A stretch of DNA of 64,000 nt. It comes from UASB124 sp964446935 (GTDB taxonomy: Bacteria; Babelota; Babeliae; Babelales; RVW-14). The DNA is taken from contig CAYUQI010000006.1 of assembly GCA_964446935.1 (NCBI GenBank), positions 1 through 64,000 of the forward strand. The letters run 5' to 3'. The notes beneath the pieces were generated by a model. The model ran no database searches. It had not been told where the DNA came from and was given only the letters and a program-made list of their open reading frames with translations. A program made the position numbers and the translations under genes. Below, in pieces: positions 7,800 through 17,237 of the stretch (its first letter is position 1; every line of letters begins with the position of its first letter).

Positions 7800-9017
7800 C
7801 TACTTTTTCTCTGCCATGCGATGTTTAACTCCCTTGCTTTCATGCGTATAGATCTTAGTAAAATCAATGTCACTTGCTTCTTTTGGTACAAAATCTAAGA
7901 AGTCTTGCATGATACCATATTTTTCAACATCAACAATGATCTTGGTATTTTTGAGCCTAAAAAGCTCACCCAGATTGAGTTTGTATCGAGTGTCTAATGT
8001 CTCGTAGGTACAATTAATTGCCAAATCTTCTTCGTCTTCATCAAACACTGCTAAATATCCTCGTACATATTCGCGGTCACGCTTGGTAACAATAGGATCA
8101 ATATCAACGATCCCTATTTCACCTGGTTCTAATCTGATAAGTGGAGTTTTATCATATCGCCACACGGTCATGTCGTCTTTGCTTTCAGTTGCGGCTACCC
8201 AATCACCCTTAGCCTTTTTTTGATAGACAAAGCAGGTAACGATGATTGGCTTTCCTGTTGTATTCTCTACTGCAAAATCAAGTTCATAAGGAGCTTCAGC
8301 TTCGACTTCTTTTTTGGGAACAAAATCATATTCAAAGAATTCACCCTTGAACCCATAATGTTCAATTTCAAGGGTTACTTTTTTCCCTTTTAATTTTATG
8401 AGTTGGTCAAGATCAAGAAGATTTCGATCGTCGGAGAGTTCATATGTAGCATCTTCTGCTGATTTTTTATCTTTAAATATTCCTAAGTAACCAAAAACGT
8501 AATTGCGATCTTGTTCATCGGGAATGGTATCAACGTCCATTGTGACGGTTTGATTATCTTCAATTATGTAAACAGGTGATTTGTCCCAACGCCAGTTGCC
8601 AAAGTAGCGTTTGCGTTGGTATGCAAAACAGGTTACGTACACTGTTTGTCCCGTTTTGTTTTCGACATCGAAATCGAGTTCTTTGGGATTATCTGAATCA
8701 TAGGTTTCTGTTTTAACATGCCGTTTAGTTATTTTATAGGTGGGAGCTGTTGTATTTTCATCTTCTTGCTCTTTTTGGGTAGATGATGTTTCAAGTTCTG
8801 ATGGTGGTTGTGATGTTGGCATGGTTGGCAAAACTGTTTCTTGTGCTTGGGTTTGGATAGGTTCTTCAGGAGAAGGCAACGACGGTATGAAACTTGTTTC
8901 TTGTTGCTGAGAATGTTTTGGCGTGACGGAATGTTGTTTGCATTGAGGAAATAAAAACAATAACAGTATTCCAAGAGCGTAGATTATTGGCATATGATGT
9001 GACATTTTTGACTTCAT
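7800..9017 (-). CDS. Exported protein with two tandem copies of an unrecognised domain
   Basis: 405 residues: an N-terminal hydrophobic segment ending near Cys26 (FPQC, a poor lipobox), a Pro/Gln/Ser-rich linker to about residue 110, then two homologous domains at about 113-236 and 245-380. Each copy reads ELDF-x-VEN-x-TG, V-T-C-F-x-Y-Q, W-R-x-D-K-x-P, DRxYVxGYL, a KLxxLxxLKxxK block, and ends DFVPK. The second copy has an insertion around residue 275. I do not recognise the domain; a secreted beta-rich binding module is plausible. It lies between dnaA and rsmH in the same direction, 6 bases before rsmH. Confidence 0.75.
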   Translation of the reverse strand: MKSKMSHHMPIIYALGILLLFLFPQCKQHSVTPKHSQQQETSFIPSLPSPEEPIQTQAQETVLPTMPTSQPPSELETSSTQKEQEDENTTAPTYKITKRHVKTETYDSDNPKELDFDVENKTGQTVYVTCFAYQRKRYFGNWRWDKSPVYIIEDNQTVTMDVDTIPDEQDRNYVFGYLGIFKDKKSAEDATYELSDDRNLLDLDQLIKLKGKKVTLEIEHYGFKGEFFEYDFVPKKEVEAEAPYELDFAVENTTGKPIIVTCFVYQKKAKGDWVAATESKDDMTVWRYDKTPLIRLEPGEIGIVDIDPIVTKRDREYVRGYLAVFDEDEEDLAINCTYETLDTRYKLNLGELFRLKNTKIIVDVEKYGIMQDFLDFVPKEASDIDFTKIYTHESKGVKHRMAEKK

Positions 9018-9113
9018 AACACGGACTCCCGAACAAATCTTTTAGTAAGTGAGCTACATTACCTCATCCTAGCAAGAGAATCATAGAGAAAAAAGAATTT
9101 TGGCAATATGGGG

Positions 9114-10571
9114 TTAAGACGTTAAAATTTCTTGTTCGATAATAGTTAACTTTTGAGCAAGGGCAGGGTCTGTCTCGATCAATTGTTCTACTTTGCTGAT
9201 GGCATGGATTACGGTCGAATGATTTCGACCTCCAATGTAGCTACCGATTGCTTGCAGAGAGCAATAACTCATTTTTTTCATCATATAAAAGGCAACTTGC
9301 CGTACGATGGCAATATCCTGATGACGACTTTTTGATTTTATATCATTAGCCGCGATATCGTAATGTTTTGCGACGATTTTAAGTATAGTGTCGAGCATAG
9401 CTCCTTCCCGTTTGGGTTGTGTATTGAGATTGAGAAGCACGCGTTTGGCCATTTCTAAGGTTATTTTTTGATTGGTTAATGCTGCAAAGGCACTTACTCT
9501 GACCAGCGCCCCTTCTAATTCTCTGATATTGGATATAACACGAGAAGCGATAAAATCGGCAACCTCATCTGGCAACAGTAATGCATGCATTTCTGCTTTT
9601 TTCTTTAAAATTGCGATTTTTGTCTCAGTGTCTGGTGTTTGAATGTCAGCAACGAGTCCCCATTCCATACGTGATTTGAGTCTGCTTTGCAAACCATGAA
9701 TCTCTTTTGGGAATGTGTCGCTGGAAAGAATAATTTGCTTTTGTTGTTCATACAAGATGTTAAAAATATGAAAAAAAATTTCTTGTGTTTGTTCTTTGTT
9801 TGAAAGGAATTGAATATCATCAAAGAGCATAACATCGATTTTTTGATATTTCATTCGGAACATTGCGGAACGATTAAAACGAATTGAATTGATGAATTCA
9901 TTAATAAAATTATCTGTTGTTTCATAACGAATGCACAGTTCTGGGGATCGACTTGTTATCTCATTACCAATAGCATGCAGAAGATGAGTTTTTCCGAGTC
10001 CTGTTCCACCATAAATAAACAAGGGATTGTAGATTTTACCAACATTCTCGCAAATGGCCCATGAAGCTGTATGTGCTAATGAATTGTTGGGACCAACAAC
10101 AAAATTTTCAAAACGGTAGTTTCGATTAATACAGGCGCCTGTTTTTTCTTTGGCGCGTTTAGGATCAATTGCTGGTAGTGACTGCCCTATATTAACCGGT
10201 GTTGGATAGTCCTGCATTGGTGATGCAGAGTCCGGAGTGCTTGCCACGTGTATGTGTAATTCCTGCTCGATTTCGTGGTCTACGGATGCTGGAATAATGT
10301 TTCGTGGTGATGATGTTGTAGATGGGGTATTTGGAATAAAGGAAAGTTTGAAAATTGGTGCATGCAAAAGGCGTGCAAGGTGCGTTTTCAAAAGGTCTGT
10401 GTAATGATCTTGTATCCATCGGCTAACAAATTGATTAGGAACTTTGAGAGTAATGGTATTGGTTGCGGGGTCCCAGGTATCCAAACTAACCGCCTTAAAC
10501 CATGTTTCAACCACTTGGCTTCCTGCCTCTTCTTTAATAATTTTTAGGAAATCCTCCCAAATAAGTTGCAC
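9114..10571 (-). CDS. dnaA: Chromosomal replication initiator protein DnaA
   Basis: DnaA binds oriC and opens it for replication. At 485 residues it has the N-terminal DnaB-interaction domain, a low-conservation linker (about 80-145) and an AAA+ domain with Walker A GGTGLGKTH (188-196) and Walker B VMLFDDIQF (about 247-255). The C-terminal helix-turn-helix carries GGRNHSTVIHAI, the DnaA-box contact motif. Upstream on the minus strand there is a perfect -10 TATAAT (10600-10605) without a convincing -35. No cluster of DnaA boxes is visible around the gene, and dnaN-recF lie 47 kb away rather than next to it. Confidence 0.97.
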   Translation of the reverse strand: MQLIWEDFLKIIKEEAGSQVVETWFKAVSLDTWDPATNTITLKVPNQFVSRWIQDHYTDLLKTHLARLLHAPIFKLSFIPNTPSTTSSPRNIIPASVDHEIEQELHIHVASTPDSASPMQDYPTPVNIGQSLPAIDPKRAKEKTGACINRNYRFENFVVGPNNSLAHTASWAICENVGKIYNPLFIYGGTGLGKTHLLHAIGNEITSRSPELCIRYETTDNFINEFINSIRFNRSAMFRMKYQKIDVMLFDDIQFLSNKEQTQEIFFHIFNILYEQQKQIILSSDTFPKEIHGLQSRLKSRMEWGLVADIQTPDTETKIAILKKKAEMHALLLPDEVADFIASRVISNIRELEGALVRVSAFAALTNQKITLEMAKRVLLNLNTQPKREGAMLDTILKIVAKHYDIAANDIKSKSRHQDIAIVRQVAFYMMKKMSYCSLQAIGSYIGGRNHSTVIHAISKVEQLIETDPALAQKLTIIEQEILTS

Positions 10572-10667
10572 AACGACCTCTTTATATGTTTAAGATTGCA
10601 TTATAGAAGATAAGCAAAAAACCACAGACACCTAATAATTTTCAAAGTATATCAAAGGAGCTTGGTG

Positions 10668-11393
10668 ATGAGTATGAATTTTTATAAAAGATTGTTTTAT
10701 CGTTTAAATGTAAATCTTTTTACTATGGCTCTTTTTGGCATTTTTTTTATGCCAGGATGTTCTAAACAAAATAAACAAACAAATACGGCGCAATCATATT
10801 TTAAAATGGCGTATACAGAGCTTTCAGAACAGGAAGAGGGGGCTGCAAATTATCTTCGTGCGCTCAATTATATAGAGTTGGCTCTTAATGAGGAAGAAAA
10901 ACCTGAATATTACGCATTAAAAGCGACATTGTTATTTAAGGTTGGGCAGTTGGATGAGGCAGCTGTTGCGTATAAGAAGGCTTTATGTGCTCAGCCGAAT
11001 CCGCATCTGAGGGATGAAATTACCAATAATTATGCGTGCCTTTTGGCTCACCAGGGGCAGGTTGCGCAGGCTCAGGCCATGTGGCGACAACTGCTTGGTC
11101 AGACCTCCTATCAAACACCAGAGGTTGCTTTGGTTAATTTAGGCAAATCATATCTTTCTGAACAAAAATTAGCACCGGCGAAAGAGGTTTTGGAAAAGGC
11201 GGTACGTGTAAGCCCAAGCTATCTTGATGCACATTTTTATTTGGCGTGCATTGCTCGTCAGCTTAATGATATTGTTTGTGCCAAACGTGAAATCGATGTC
11301 GTTCTCAGTCAGGAGCCAGGACATGCTGGGGCTCTGCAGGTGGCATCGCAGCTTGGTCTTCCGCATGCAGCCGATGAGCTGCAAATTGCCTAA
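10668..11393 (+). CDS. TPR-repeat lipoprotein
   Basis: A 241-residue protein whose N-terminal hydrophobic segment ends in MPGC, a likely lipobox, so it is probably lipid-anchored. The mature part is built of tetratricopeptide repeats. Clear units are ALNYIELALNEE..PEYYALKATLLFK, GQLDEAAVAYKKAL and APAKEVLEKAVRVSPSYLDAHFYLA, given here in part. TPR proteins act as protein-protein scaffolds; in the outer membrane context, PilF- or BamD-like roles are possible but not shown. ATG 10668 is chosen because AAAGGAG ends 7 bases upstream; TTG 10662 is in frame but too close. Confidence 0.8.
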   Translation: MSMNFYKRLFYRLNVNLFTMALFGIFFMPGCSKQNKQTNTAQSYFKMAYTELSEQEEGAANYLRALNYIELALNEEEKPEYYALKATLLFKVGQLDEAAVAYKKALCAQPNPHLRDEITNNYACLLAHQGQVAQAQAMWRQLLGQTSYQTPEVALVNLGKSYLSEQKLAPAKEVLEKAVRVSPSYLDAHFYLACIARQLNDIVCAKREIDVVLSQEPGHAGALQVASQLGLPHAADELQIA

Positions 11394-11472
11394 AAAACGT
11401 TTTGTTGATCCGGAATTACGTCTTTATTTATACTAATATTAAGTAAGGGGTCTTTAAGGGCGGGGGAATGGG

Positions 11473-12156
11473 ATGAAATCATTACAAGCAATACTTTTTA
11501 TAATGTATGTTCTTTTTATGTTTGGTTATGCATATCCACCAGAAGAACGAGGATTGCTAACTGTTCTTGCTACAAATAAATCTCATTATTTAAAGTCTCA
11601 GTCACAAACGAGGAACTTAAAGCATGAAGATGGTTCAGAAAGCTCGGTATTTGTGATCGATAATATTGAGTCATTTAAACAAACTGTTATAGATGCCTCA
11701 GTAAAAAAACCTATGATTGTTATGGTGCATCATTCGGTTGTTAAGGTGAGTGCTGATGAAAAAAAATTTTTCTTAGCGACTGCTGATGAAGGTAAATCGG
11801 TAGCAGGTTTTGCAACGATAGACCTTGTGAATGGGAAAAAGGAACTAAAAGAGATTTTTCAATTTATTGTTGCTCTTATGCGTGAACAAAATATTGTGAG
11901 CATAACATTGCCATTTTTTTTATTATTTAAAAACAGGGCGCTTGTTCTTCCTGTCGGACAGGGTCTTGATTCACTTGCAAAACTTATGAGTATTGCCAGA
12001 GAACAACAACCTGAACAGTGTCAGCAATGTGGGCAGGTGCCTGCTTATGATATAACACCTACCTTTCCAGGAGCAGCGGCCACAAAGACATCAGAACCTA
12101 AGAATAAACAATCGTGGTGGGAATGCGTGCGAAATTTTTTTAAACCAAACAAGTGA
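11473..12156 (+). CDS. Exported thioredoxin-fold-like protein lacking the catalytic CxxC
   Basis: 227 residues with a signal peptide (about 1-20). The middle (about residues 55-175) has the order of a thioredoxin fold: KPMIVMVHHSV, then a helix, VAGFATIDLVNGKKEL, then ITLPFFLLFKNRALV with a cis-Pro-like position, then a final helix. The position where CxxC should follow the first strand reads HHSVVK, so no redox activity is expected. A QCQQCGQV cysteine pair occurs near the C-terminus. The fold call is by eye. It follows the TPR lipoprotein in the same direction. Confidence 0.6.
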   Translation: MKSLQAILFIMYVLFMFGYAYPPEERGLLTVLATNKSHYLKSQSQTRNLKHEDGSESSVFVIDNIESFKQTVIDASVKKPMIVMVHHSVVKVSADEKKFFLATADEGKSVAGFATIDLVNGKKELKEIFQFIVALMREQNIVSITLPFFLLFKNRALVLPVGQGLDSLAKLMSIAREQQPEQCQQCGQVPAYDITPTFPGAAATKTSEPKNKQSWWECVRNFFKPNK

Positions 12157-12216
12157 CAGAGTGATTTGCTCTCAGGATAATAAAAAGGGGCTGTTCTCGT
12201 TAAATTTATTTAGAAA

Positions 12217-12972
12217 TTACGTACTCCAAACGCCTTTTATACGCATAAACAAAGAACTAAAAAAATCCTTTATCGATACGAAAAGTCCTTGCTTCTGAGT
12301 CGCTTCTTCGTGAAGTTTTGTTTCTATAAAACGATAAAAATCATTTGGGTATTTGTTCAATGTTTGATCCTGTGTATATCGTGTAATTGCATTGTCAGCG
12401 ATATATGTAATCGATCCATTAGCAATGATGGTACTCATGGCATTACCGGAATTGTTTGTTCGATTGCTAATTGAAAAAAGGGCAGCAATGGTTTTTCCTG
12501 ATGGTTTTTGAGAACAGAAGTCGGCGATAAGGTTATACCAGATATGCATGTTTTTGGGAGTAACAGGAAAGTTTATTTCATCTGATGATAACGATGGTTC
12601 TTGTAAGGTTGTGCATATGGTGTTCCATGTGGTTGCTCGTTCATACAGTGCATAGTCAACATAACATTTAAAAAGTGTGCTTTCATATGTTGATGAAGAA
12701 TCTTTGGGACAAACCTTGTGCGATTCCATAAAGTGATTGTATGCATCGTCGATATAAGAATGGAATAATATTCCTGCTTGAAATGACGAAGCTGTTTGTT
12801 GTATTTGTTGAAGAGAAACATTTTTGTGATGAGTTTTTTCTCGTTCAATAACACCAAGGTAGCGAATGTCGGGGATTGCGGTACCACGAATAAAATCTTT
12901 TTCGTTCCAATGATGTGAATATGAACATAAGAACAGAGATGCACAAAGAATATGGGTGATGGGGCCAGGCAT
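12217..12972 (-). CDS. Zinc-dependent phospholipase C-like protein
   Basis: 251 residues beginning MPGPITH, followed by RGTAIPDIR, a THHK segment, then FQAGILFHSYIDDAY. This spacing of His and Asp (H7, D35, H48/H49, H71, D75) matches the zinc-dependent phospholipase C / S1-P1 nuclease-like family, whose members hydrolyse phospholipids or remain uncharacterised. The N-terminus is moderately hydrophobic, so export is possible but not certain. It is in the same direction as, and 11 bases after, the coiled-coil exported protein at 12984-13559. Lipase activity is inference. Confidence 0.6.
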   Translation of the reverse strand: MPGPITHILCASLFLCSYSHHWNEKDFIRGTAIPDIRYLGVIEREKTHHKNVSLQQIQQTASSFQAGILFHSYIDDAYNHFMESHKVCPKDSSSTYESTLFKCYVDYALYERATTWNTICTTLQEPSLSSDEINFPVTPKNMHIWYNLIADFCSQKPSGKTIAALFSISNRTNNSGNAMSTIIANGSITYIADNAITRYTQDQTLNKYPNDFYRFIETKLHEEATQKQGLFVSIKDFFSSLFMRIKGVWST

Positions 12973-12983
12973 GAATACTCCTT

Positions 12984-13559
12984 TTAATGGTTGGTATTCA
13001 TTGATTCATCAATAGCCTCACAATGTGCATCGAGAGCTTCTTTGATTGGTTGATATGCAGTTTCAAGATCTTTACCTAGTTTTTTACTGTTATTGTCAAA
13101 CGCTAATGCTTTGGCCGTATCTTCGACGTTTTTTTCAGCGGTTTTTATGGTTTTTTCGCAATGATTCTTTTTGTCTGCGCCAAGGATTTTTTCTATTTTG
13201 TGGTCAAGGTGTTCAGCGTGGTGTTTGATAAATATCTCAAGATTTTTGCCAAGTTGTTTTCCCTCTTTTTCGATTGCTTTTCCTAACTTTTTTTGTTCAT
13301 CCTTTGAGAGGTCCCTTTCTAATGTTTTTTCTACATCTTTTATCTCTTGCATTGTTTTTTCGATAAGAATATCAGCCTTGGCAAGTGTTTCTGGATTTTG
13401 CTTCAGAACATTGAGTGAATTTTCAATTGATAGAATAGCATTTTGTGTAAGGGAAGGTTTGGCTTCTAGCTGTGGTTGTGCAGCATAGATAAGTGAAAAA
13501 CCGATAAAAAATGTGGAAAAAACAATGGTTTGAAGCGAATATTTAACAGTGTTTTTCAT
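12984..13559 (-). CDS. Exported helical hypothetical protein
   Basis: 191 residues. A signal peptide (about 1-25, ending YAAQPQ) precedes an almost wholly helical Lys/Glu-rich chain with heptad character, probably a coiled-coil or helical bundle. I do not recognise a family. The start at 13559 is fixed by AAGGAG six bases upstream. The gene is divergent from the M3 peptidase, with 78 bases between the two starts holding both control regions. Confidence 0.7.
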   Translation of the reverse strand: MKNTVKYSLQTIVFSTFFIGFSLIYAAQPQLEAKPSLTQNAILSIENSLNVLKQNPETLAKADILIEKTMQEIKDVEKTLERDLSKDEQKKLGKAIEKEGKQLGKNLEIFIKHHAEHLDHKIEKILGADKKNHCEKTIKTAEKNVEDTAKALAFDNNSKKLGKDLETAYQPIKEALDAHCEAIDESMNTNH

Positions 13560-13637
13560 AACAATCTCCTTATGATAAACTATGGTATAAAATTTGATGA
13601 AAGATATCATAGTCAAACTATTTCTTCAAGGAATACC

Positions 13638-15770
13638 ATGGCGAAATATTTTAAAAATATAATATTTATAACAAGTGTCATGATTGTCTTGGTTGGTTGC
13701 AGTTTTTATGGCTATCACCACGATAACAGTAAAACACACAAGGAGTTTGATAGCATGCTTGATAAAAAAATTCAAAGTGAACAAGATGCTTGTAATCTTT
13801 TTCCTAAGACCGCTCAACAAGTGCATGAATATGCTACGTATGCAATCGGACGGGCTCAACGAGAATTAGATGCAATGATTTCACTTGATGCTACCAAGCG
13901 CGCTTTTGATAATACTGCCAAAGCATATGATATGATCACTGGCAAGTTTAATACAATTGTTGGCGCTTTGAGCGTTTTAGAAAATGTAAGTCCTGAAGAA
14001 GATATACGCAATGCGAGCCATGAAGAAATTATACGTCTGGTCAATTTTGCAATTGATACCTTTACCAGCAAATCGATTTATATGGCATTTAAAGTATATG
14101 TTGATAAAAATGCCAAAAAAGAAAAATTGAATGAGGAGCAGCGCTATTTTCTTGATGAATCAATGAGAGACTTTAAACGCATAGGTCTTGATTTACCTGA
14201 TGAACGGTATCAAGAGGTTCAAGCATTGCGGAAAGAAATTGAAAAAATGGCGTTAGCGTTTGAAGAGAATATTAATCATGACAAGAGCGCTCTTAGTGTT
14301 AAGAAAGCTGATCTTGCTGGTTGTGACGAGTATTTTATTAAAAATCTTGAATGTGATGCTAATGATAATTACATATTGCACAGTGATTATCCAACATATA
14401 AAGAGGTCTCTGAACAATGCACCATTGAGTCAACACGTAAACAGTTCTATCGGGTATTTTCAAATCGTGCGTATCCACAAAATGTTCAGTTGCTTGAGGA
14501 CATTATTGCTAAAAAGGATGAGTTAGCACATAAGCTTGGTTTTGATAGCTATGCGGCACTTGATATTGATGACCAAATGGCAAAGACGCCTGATCGTGCC
14601 CAACGGTTTATTAATGAGTTAACAGCCATTGCGTCACATAAAATGGATTTGGAACTGGCAGAATTAAAAAAAGAATTACCTCAAGGGGTAGCCCTTGATG
14701 AGCAAGGGCGCTTCAAGCCATGGGATTTGGCATTTATTAAAAATTGTTACAAAAAGAAACATTTTAAATTAAATGAAAATGAAGTAGCTCAGTACTTTCC
14801 TGTTGATAAAACGGTGCAAGGTATTTTTGACATCTATCAACATTTTCTTGGACTAGAATTCATCTTAAAAAAACCTTCGTGGGCTTGGCATGAGGATGTG
14901 CGTGTTATCGAGGTCAAAGAACGAGATACCAAGATGTTACGTGGGTACATCTTTATTGATTTGTATCCTCGTCCTAACAAATATAGTCATGCTGCCCATT
15001 TTGGGGTTTCGCATGCCTTTAAGATCTATAATCCAGATGGTTCGGTTGAAAAATCTCCACTAGTGGCGATGGTGGTTGCTAATTTTCCTCGAGCAACTGC
15101 AGATCGTCCGGCATTGCTTAAGCATGGTGATGTTGAAACGTTCTTTCATGAGTTTGGCCATGCTATGCATGATGTTCTTGGCGTAACAGAGTTACAATCG
15201 TTTGCCGGTACGGCAGTAAAACGAGATTTTGTTGAAGTTCCATCGCAAATGTTTGAAGAATGGGTATTTGACAAGCAACTTCTTAAAGGACTCAGTTGTC
15301 ATTATCAAACCGGCAAACCATTGCCTGATTTACTGGTTGATGCACTTGTGAGCCTTAAACGATTTGATTCTGGGTACTTCATTGTTCGTCAGTGTATGTT
15401 TTCTTCAATTGCTCTTGATATCTACAAATCAGGTGCTTCCAAGGATACGAGTGCTATTGTTCAGCGCTGTGCACAAGCTGCATCTCCTCAAGTGTATTTT
15501 GACCCGGAAACACATATGCAAGCAGCGTTTGGTCATTTGACTGGCTATGGTGCAAAGTATTATGGCTACATGTGGGCAAAAGTATATGCGCTTGATTTAT
15601 TCTATACCATTAAGGAACGCGGCCTTGATAAGCCAGAAACCGGCAAGGTTTTTGTAGAAAAAATACTGGCAAAAGGTGGTAGCGTTGATCCCAATATTCT
15701 GTTGAAAGATTATCTTGGACGAGAGCCTGGTCAGGATGCTCTGCTGAATGATTTAGGATTAAGGGCGTAA
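13638..15770 (+). CDS. M3 family zinc oligopeptidase, lipoprotein
   Basis: 710 residues. The start at 13638 follows CAAGGA. The N-terminus has a lipobox LVGC (Cys near residue 20), so the enzyme is predicted to be lipid-anchored in the envelope, whereas most M3 enzymes (oligopeptidase A, PepF, thimet) are cytoplasmic. The zinc motif HEFGH is at residues 504-508 with a downstream glutamate in the helix containing EVPSQMFEEW, as in the family. The C-terminal GYGAKYYGYMWA substrate-binding segment is intact. It probably degrades imported or host-derived peptides in the periplasm; that is inferred from the anchor. Confidence 0.92.
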   Translation: MAKYFKNIIFITSVMIVLVGCSFYGYHHDNSKTHKEFDSMLDKKIQSEQDACNLFPKTAQQVHEYATYAIGRAQRELDAMISLDATKRAFDNTAKAYDMITGKFNTIVGALSVLENVSPEEDIRNASHEEIIRLVNFAIDTFTSKSIYMAFKVYVDKNAKKEKLNEEQRYFLDESMRDFKRIGLDLPDERYQEVQALRKEIEKMALAFEENINHDKSALSVKKADLAGCDEYFIKNLECDANDNYILHSDYPTYKEVSEQCTIESTRKQFYRVFSNRAYPQNVQLLEDIIAKKDELAHKLGFDSYAALDIDDQMAKTPDRAQRFINELTAIASHKMDLELAELKKELPQGVALDEQGRFKPWDLAFIKNCYKKKHFKLNENEVAQYFPVDKTVQGIFDIYQHFLGLEFILKKPSWAWHEDVRVIEVKERDTKMLRGYIFIDLYPRPNKYSHAAHFGVSHAFKIYNPDGSVEKSPLVAMVVANFPRATADRPALLKHGDVETFFHEFGHAMHDVLGVTELQSFAGTAVKRDFVEVPSQMFEEWVFDKQLLKGLSCHYQTGKPLPDLLVDALVSLKRFDSGYFIVRQCMFSSIALDIYKSGASKDTSAIVQRCAQAASPQVYFDPETHMQAAFGHLTGYGAKYYGYMWAKVYALDLFYTIKERGLDKPETGKVFVEKILAKGGSVDPNILLKDYLGREPGQDALLNDLGLRA

Positions 15771-15771
15771 T

Positions 15772-16383
15772 TTATTCGGTGCCAAAGTATCGATCGCCAA
15801 AATCACCGAGCCCAGGAACGATAAATTTTGTTGCATTAAGTTCTTTATCAATGCCAGCCACGATAATTTTTATTTTTGGAAATGCTTTTTGAACAGCATC
15901 AAGACCTTCTTGGGCTGCTATGACAGCAACAAACAGAATCTGTTCTTGTTGCATACCCATGGTTAGAAGAATGTTAAGTGTTGCTGTGGCGCTTCCTCCT
16001 GTGGCAATCATGGGATCAAGCATAATAATCTGTTCTTTGCCGGTGAGTTTGGGAATATTGCTGTAATATAATTTTGCAATGGCTGTTTTTTCATCACGGC
16101 GTAATCCGACAAATCCTACCGCGGCGCCAGGAAAGTAAGTCATAAATGGGCCCAGGAGAGCTTCTCCTGATCGTAGAATAGGCACAAGAACGATTTGTTT
16201 CTGAAAGCTTAGTCCGCTTGCGGTTCCAAAAGGAGTTGTTATTGTTGTTTTTTGAGTTGCTATAAAATCTGCTGCCTGTTGGGCCAAACAGTGGGCAAGT
16301 TGGTTTGCATATTCTCTAAACATTGATCGAGACAACTCTTTGTTGCGTAAATTACTCAAAAGGATGGTACTTAGTGTATTCAT
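15772..16383 (-). CDS. upp: Uracil phosphoribosyltransferase
   Basis: Upp converts uracil and PRPP to UMP, salvaging pyrimidines. 203 residues with the PRPP loop in IIMLDPMIATGGSA, the VPILRSGEALLGPF segment, and the C-terminal GLGDFGDRYFGT uracil-binding end, all diagnostic. It is convergent with the M3 peptidase with one base between stop codons and no visible terminator. Nucleobase salvage fits a host-dependent organism. Confidence 0.96.
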   Translation of the reverse strand: MNTLSTILLSNLRNKELSRSMFREYANQLAHCLAQQAADFIATQKTTITTPFGTASGLSFQKQIVLVPILRSGEALLGPFMTYFPGAAVGFVGLRRDEKTAIAKLYYSNIPKLTGKEQIIMLDPMIATGGSATATLNILLTMGMQQEQILFVAVIAAQEGLDAVQKAFPKIKIIVAGIDKELNATKFIVPGLGDFGDRYFGTE

Positions 16384-16541
16384 ATAACCTCTTAATAAAA
16401 AGCTAGAATTTCTTATTGAACTGACAGTAGAATAAACAAGCTTGTCATGTCTAGAACTTTGCCAAAGTTTAGAAAAACGTTTTCAAAATGAGATAATACT
16501 TGTTTTGAAATGTACTAAAAATTACCTGGAGGATTGTCGTT

Positions 16542-17180
16542 ATGATTCGATTTAAAAATCGTGTTGATGCGGCGCGTAGGCTTGCTCAAGTGTTGACACG
16601 ATATACCAATTCACCTAATACAGTTGTAGTTGGTTTGGCTCGTGGCGGTGTGGTGACAGCATCTGAGATAGCGAGAATATTAGCATTACCACTTGATGTC
16701 CTTGTGGTGCGAAAGATAGGGGCCCCCTATGAAGACGAACTTGCACTTGGTGCTGTTTCGGAACATGGCCTGATTGCTTATAACAAGCAGCTTGCTAAAC
16801 AATTGAATGTTTCTGAAGATTTTATTAAATCATCGGCAACCAAGGAACAAGATGAGTGTAAAAAACGTGTTCAGTTATATCGATCACATTATCCTGCACA
16901 TGCATTAAAAGATAAAATTGTTCTGCTTGTTGATGATGGTATTGCTACCGGATCGACCATGGAGGCTGCTATTAAAGATTTACGACAACAGGGTGCTAAA
17001 AAGGTCATTGCTGCTGTTCCGGTTATTCCTGCAGATACCGTTGCATTGCTTAAGAAATTGAGTGATGAAATTGTCTATTTAGCAGCTCCAGAGACGTTTT
17101 TAGCGGTGGGGGCGTTTTATGAGGATTTTACTCAGGTGAATCACGACGAGGTTATTGCACTGTTGCAACAACAACACTAA
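16542..17180 (+). CDS. Orphan type I phosphoribosyltransferase-domain protein
   Basis: 212 residues with the PRPP-binding motif IVLLVDDGIATGSTM and the N-terminal GLARGGVV and VRKIGAPYEDELALGAV segments that characterise a common uncharacterised PRTase group. The substrate is not known for this group. The start at 16542 follows GGAGG. It ends at a hairpin shared with the metallothionein-like gene on the other strand. Confidence 0.88.
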   Translation: MIRFKNRVDAARRLAQVLTRYTNSPNTVVVGLARGGVVTASEIARILALPLDVLVVRKIGAPYEDELALGAVSEHGLIAYNKQLAKQLNVSEDFIKSSATKEQDECKKRVQLYRSHYPAHALKDKIVLLVDDGIATGSTMEAAIKDLRQQGAKKVIAAVPVIPADTVALLKKLSDEIVYLAAPETFLAVGAFYEDFTQVNHDEVIALLQQQH

Positions 17181-17197
17181 AAAGTGAAGTCAAAGAA

Positions 17198-17227
17198 AAA
17201 GGGGAGGGCTTAAAAAGCTCTCCCCTT
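17198..17227. terminator. Intrinsic terminator
   Basis: The 14-base arms (17198-17211 and 17214-17227, one G-T pair) form a hairpin with a long T-run on the minus strand. It ends the small cysteine-rich gene and probably also the convergent phosphoribosyltransferase gene. Confidence 0.8.
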
Positions 17228-17237
17228 TAAAATCTAT

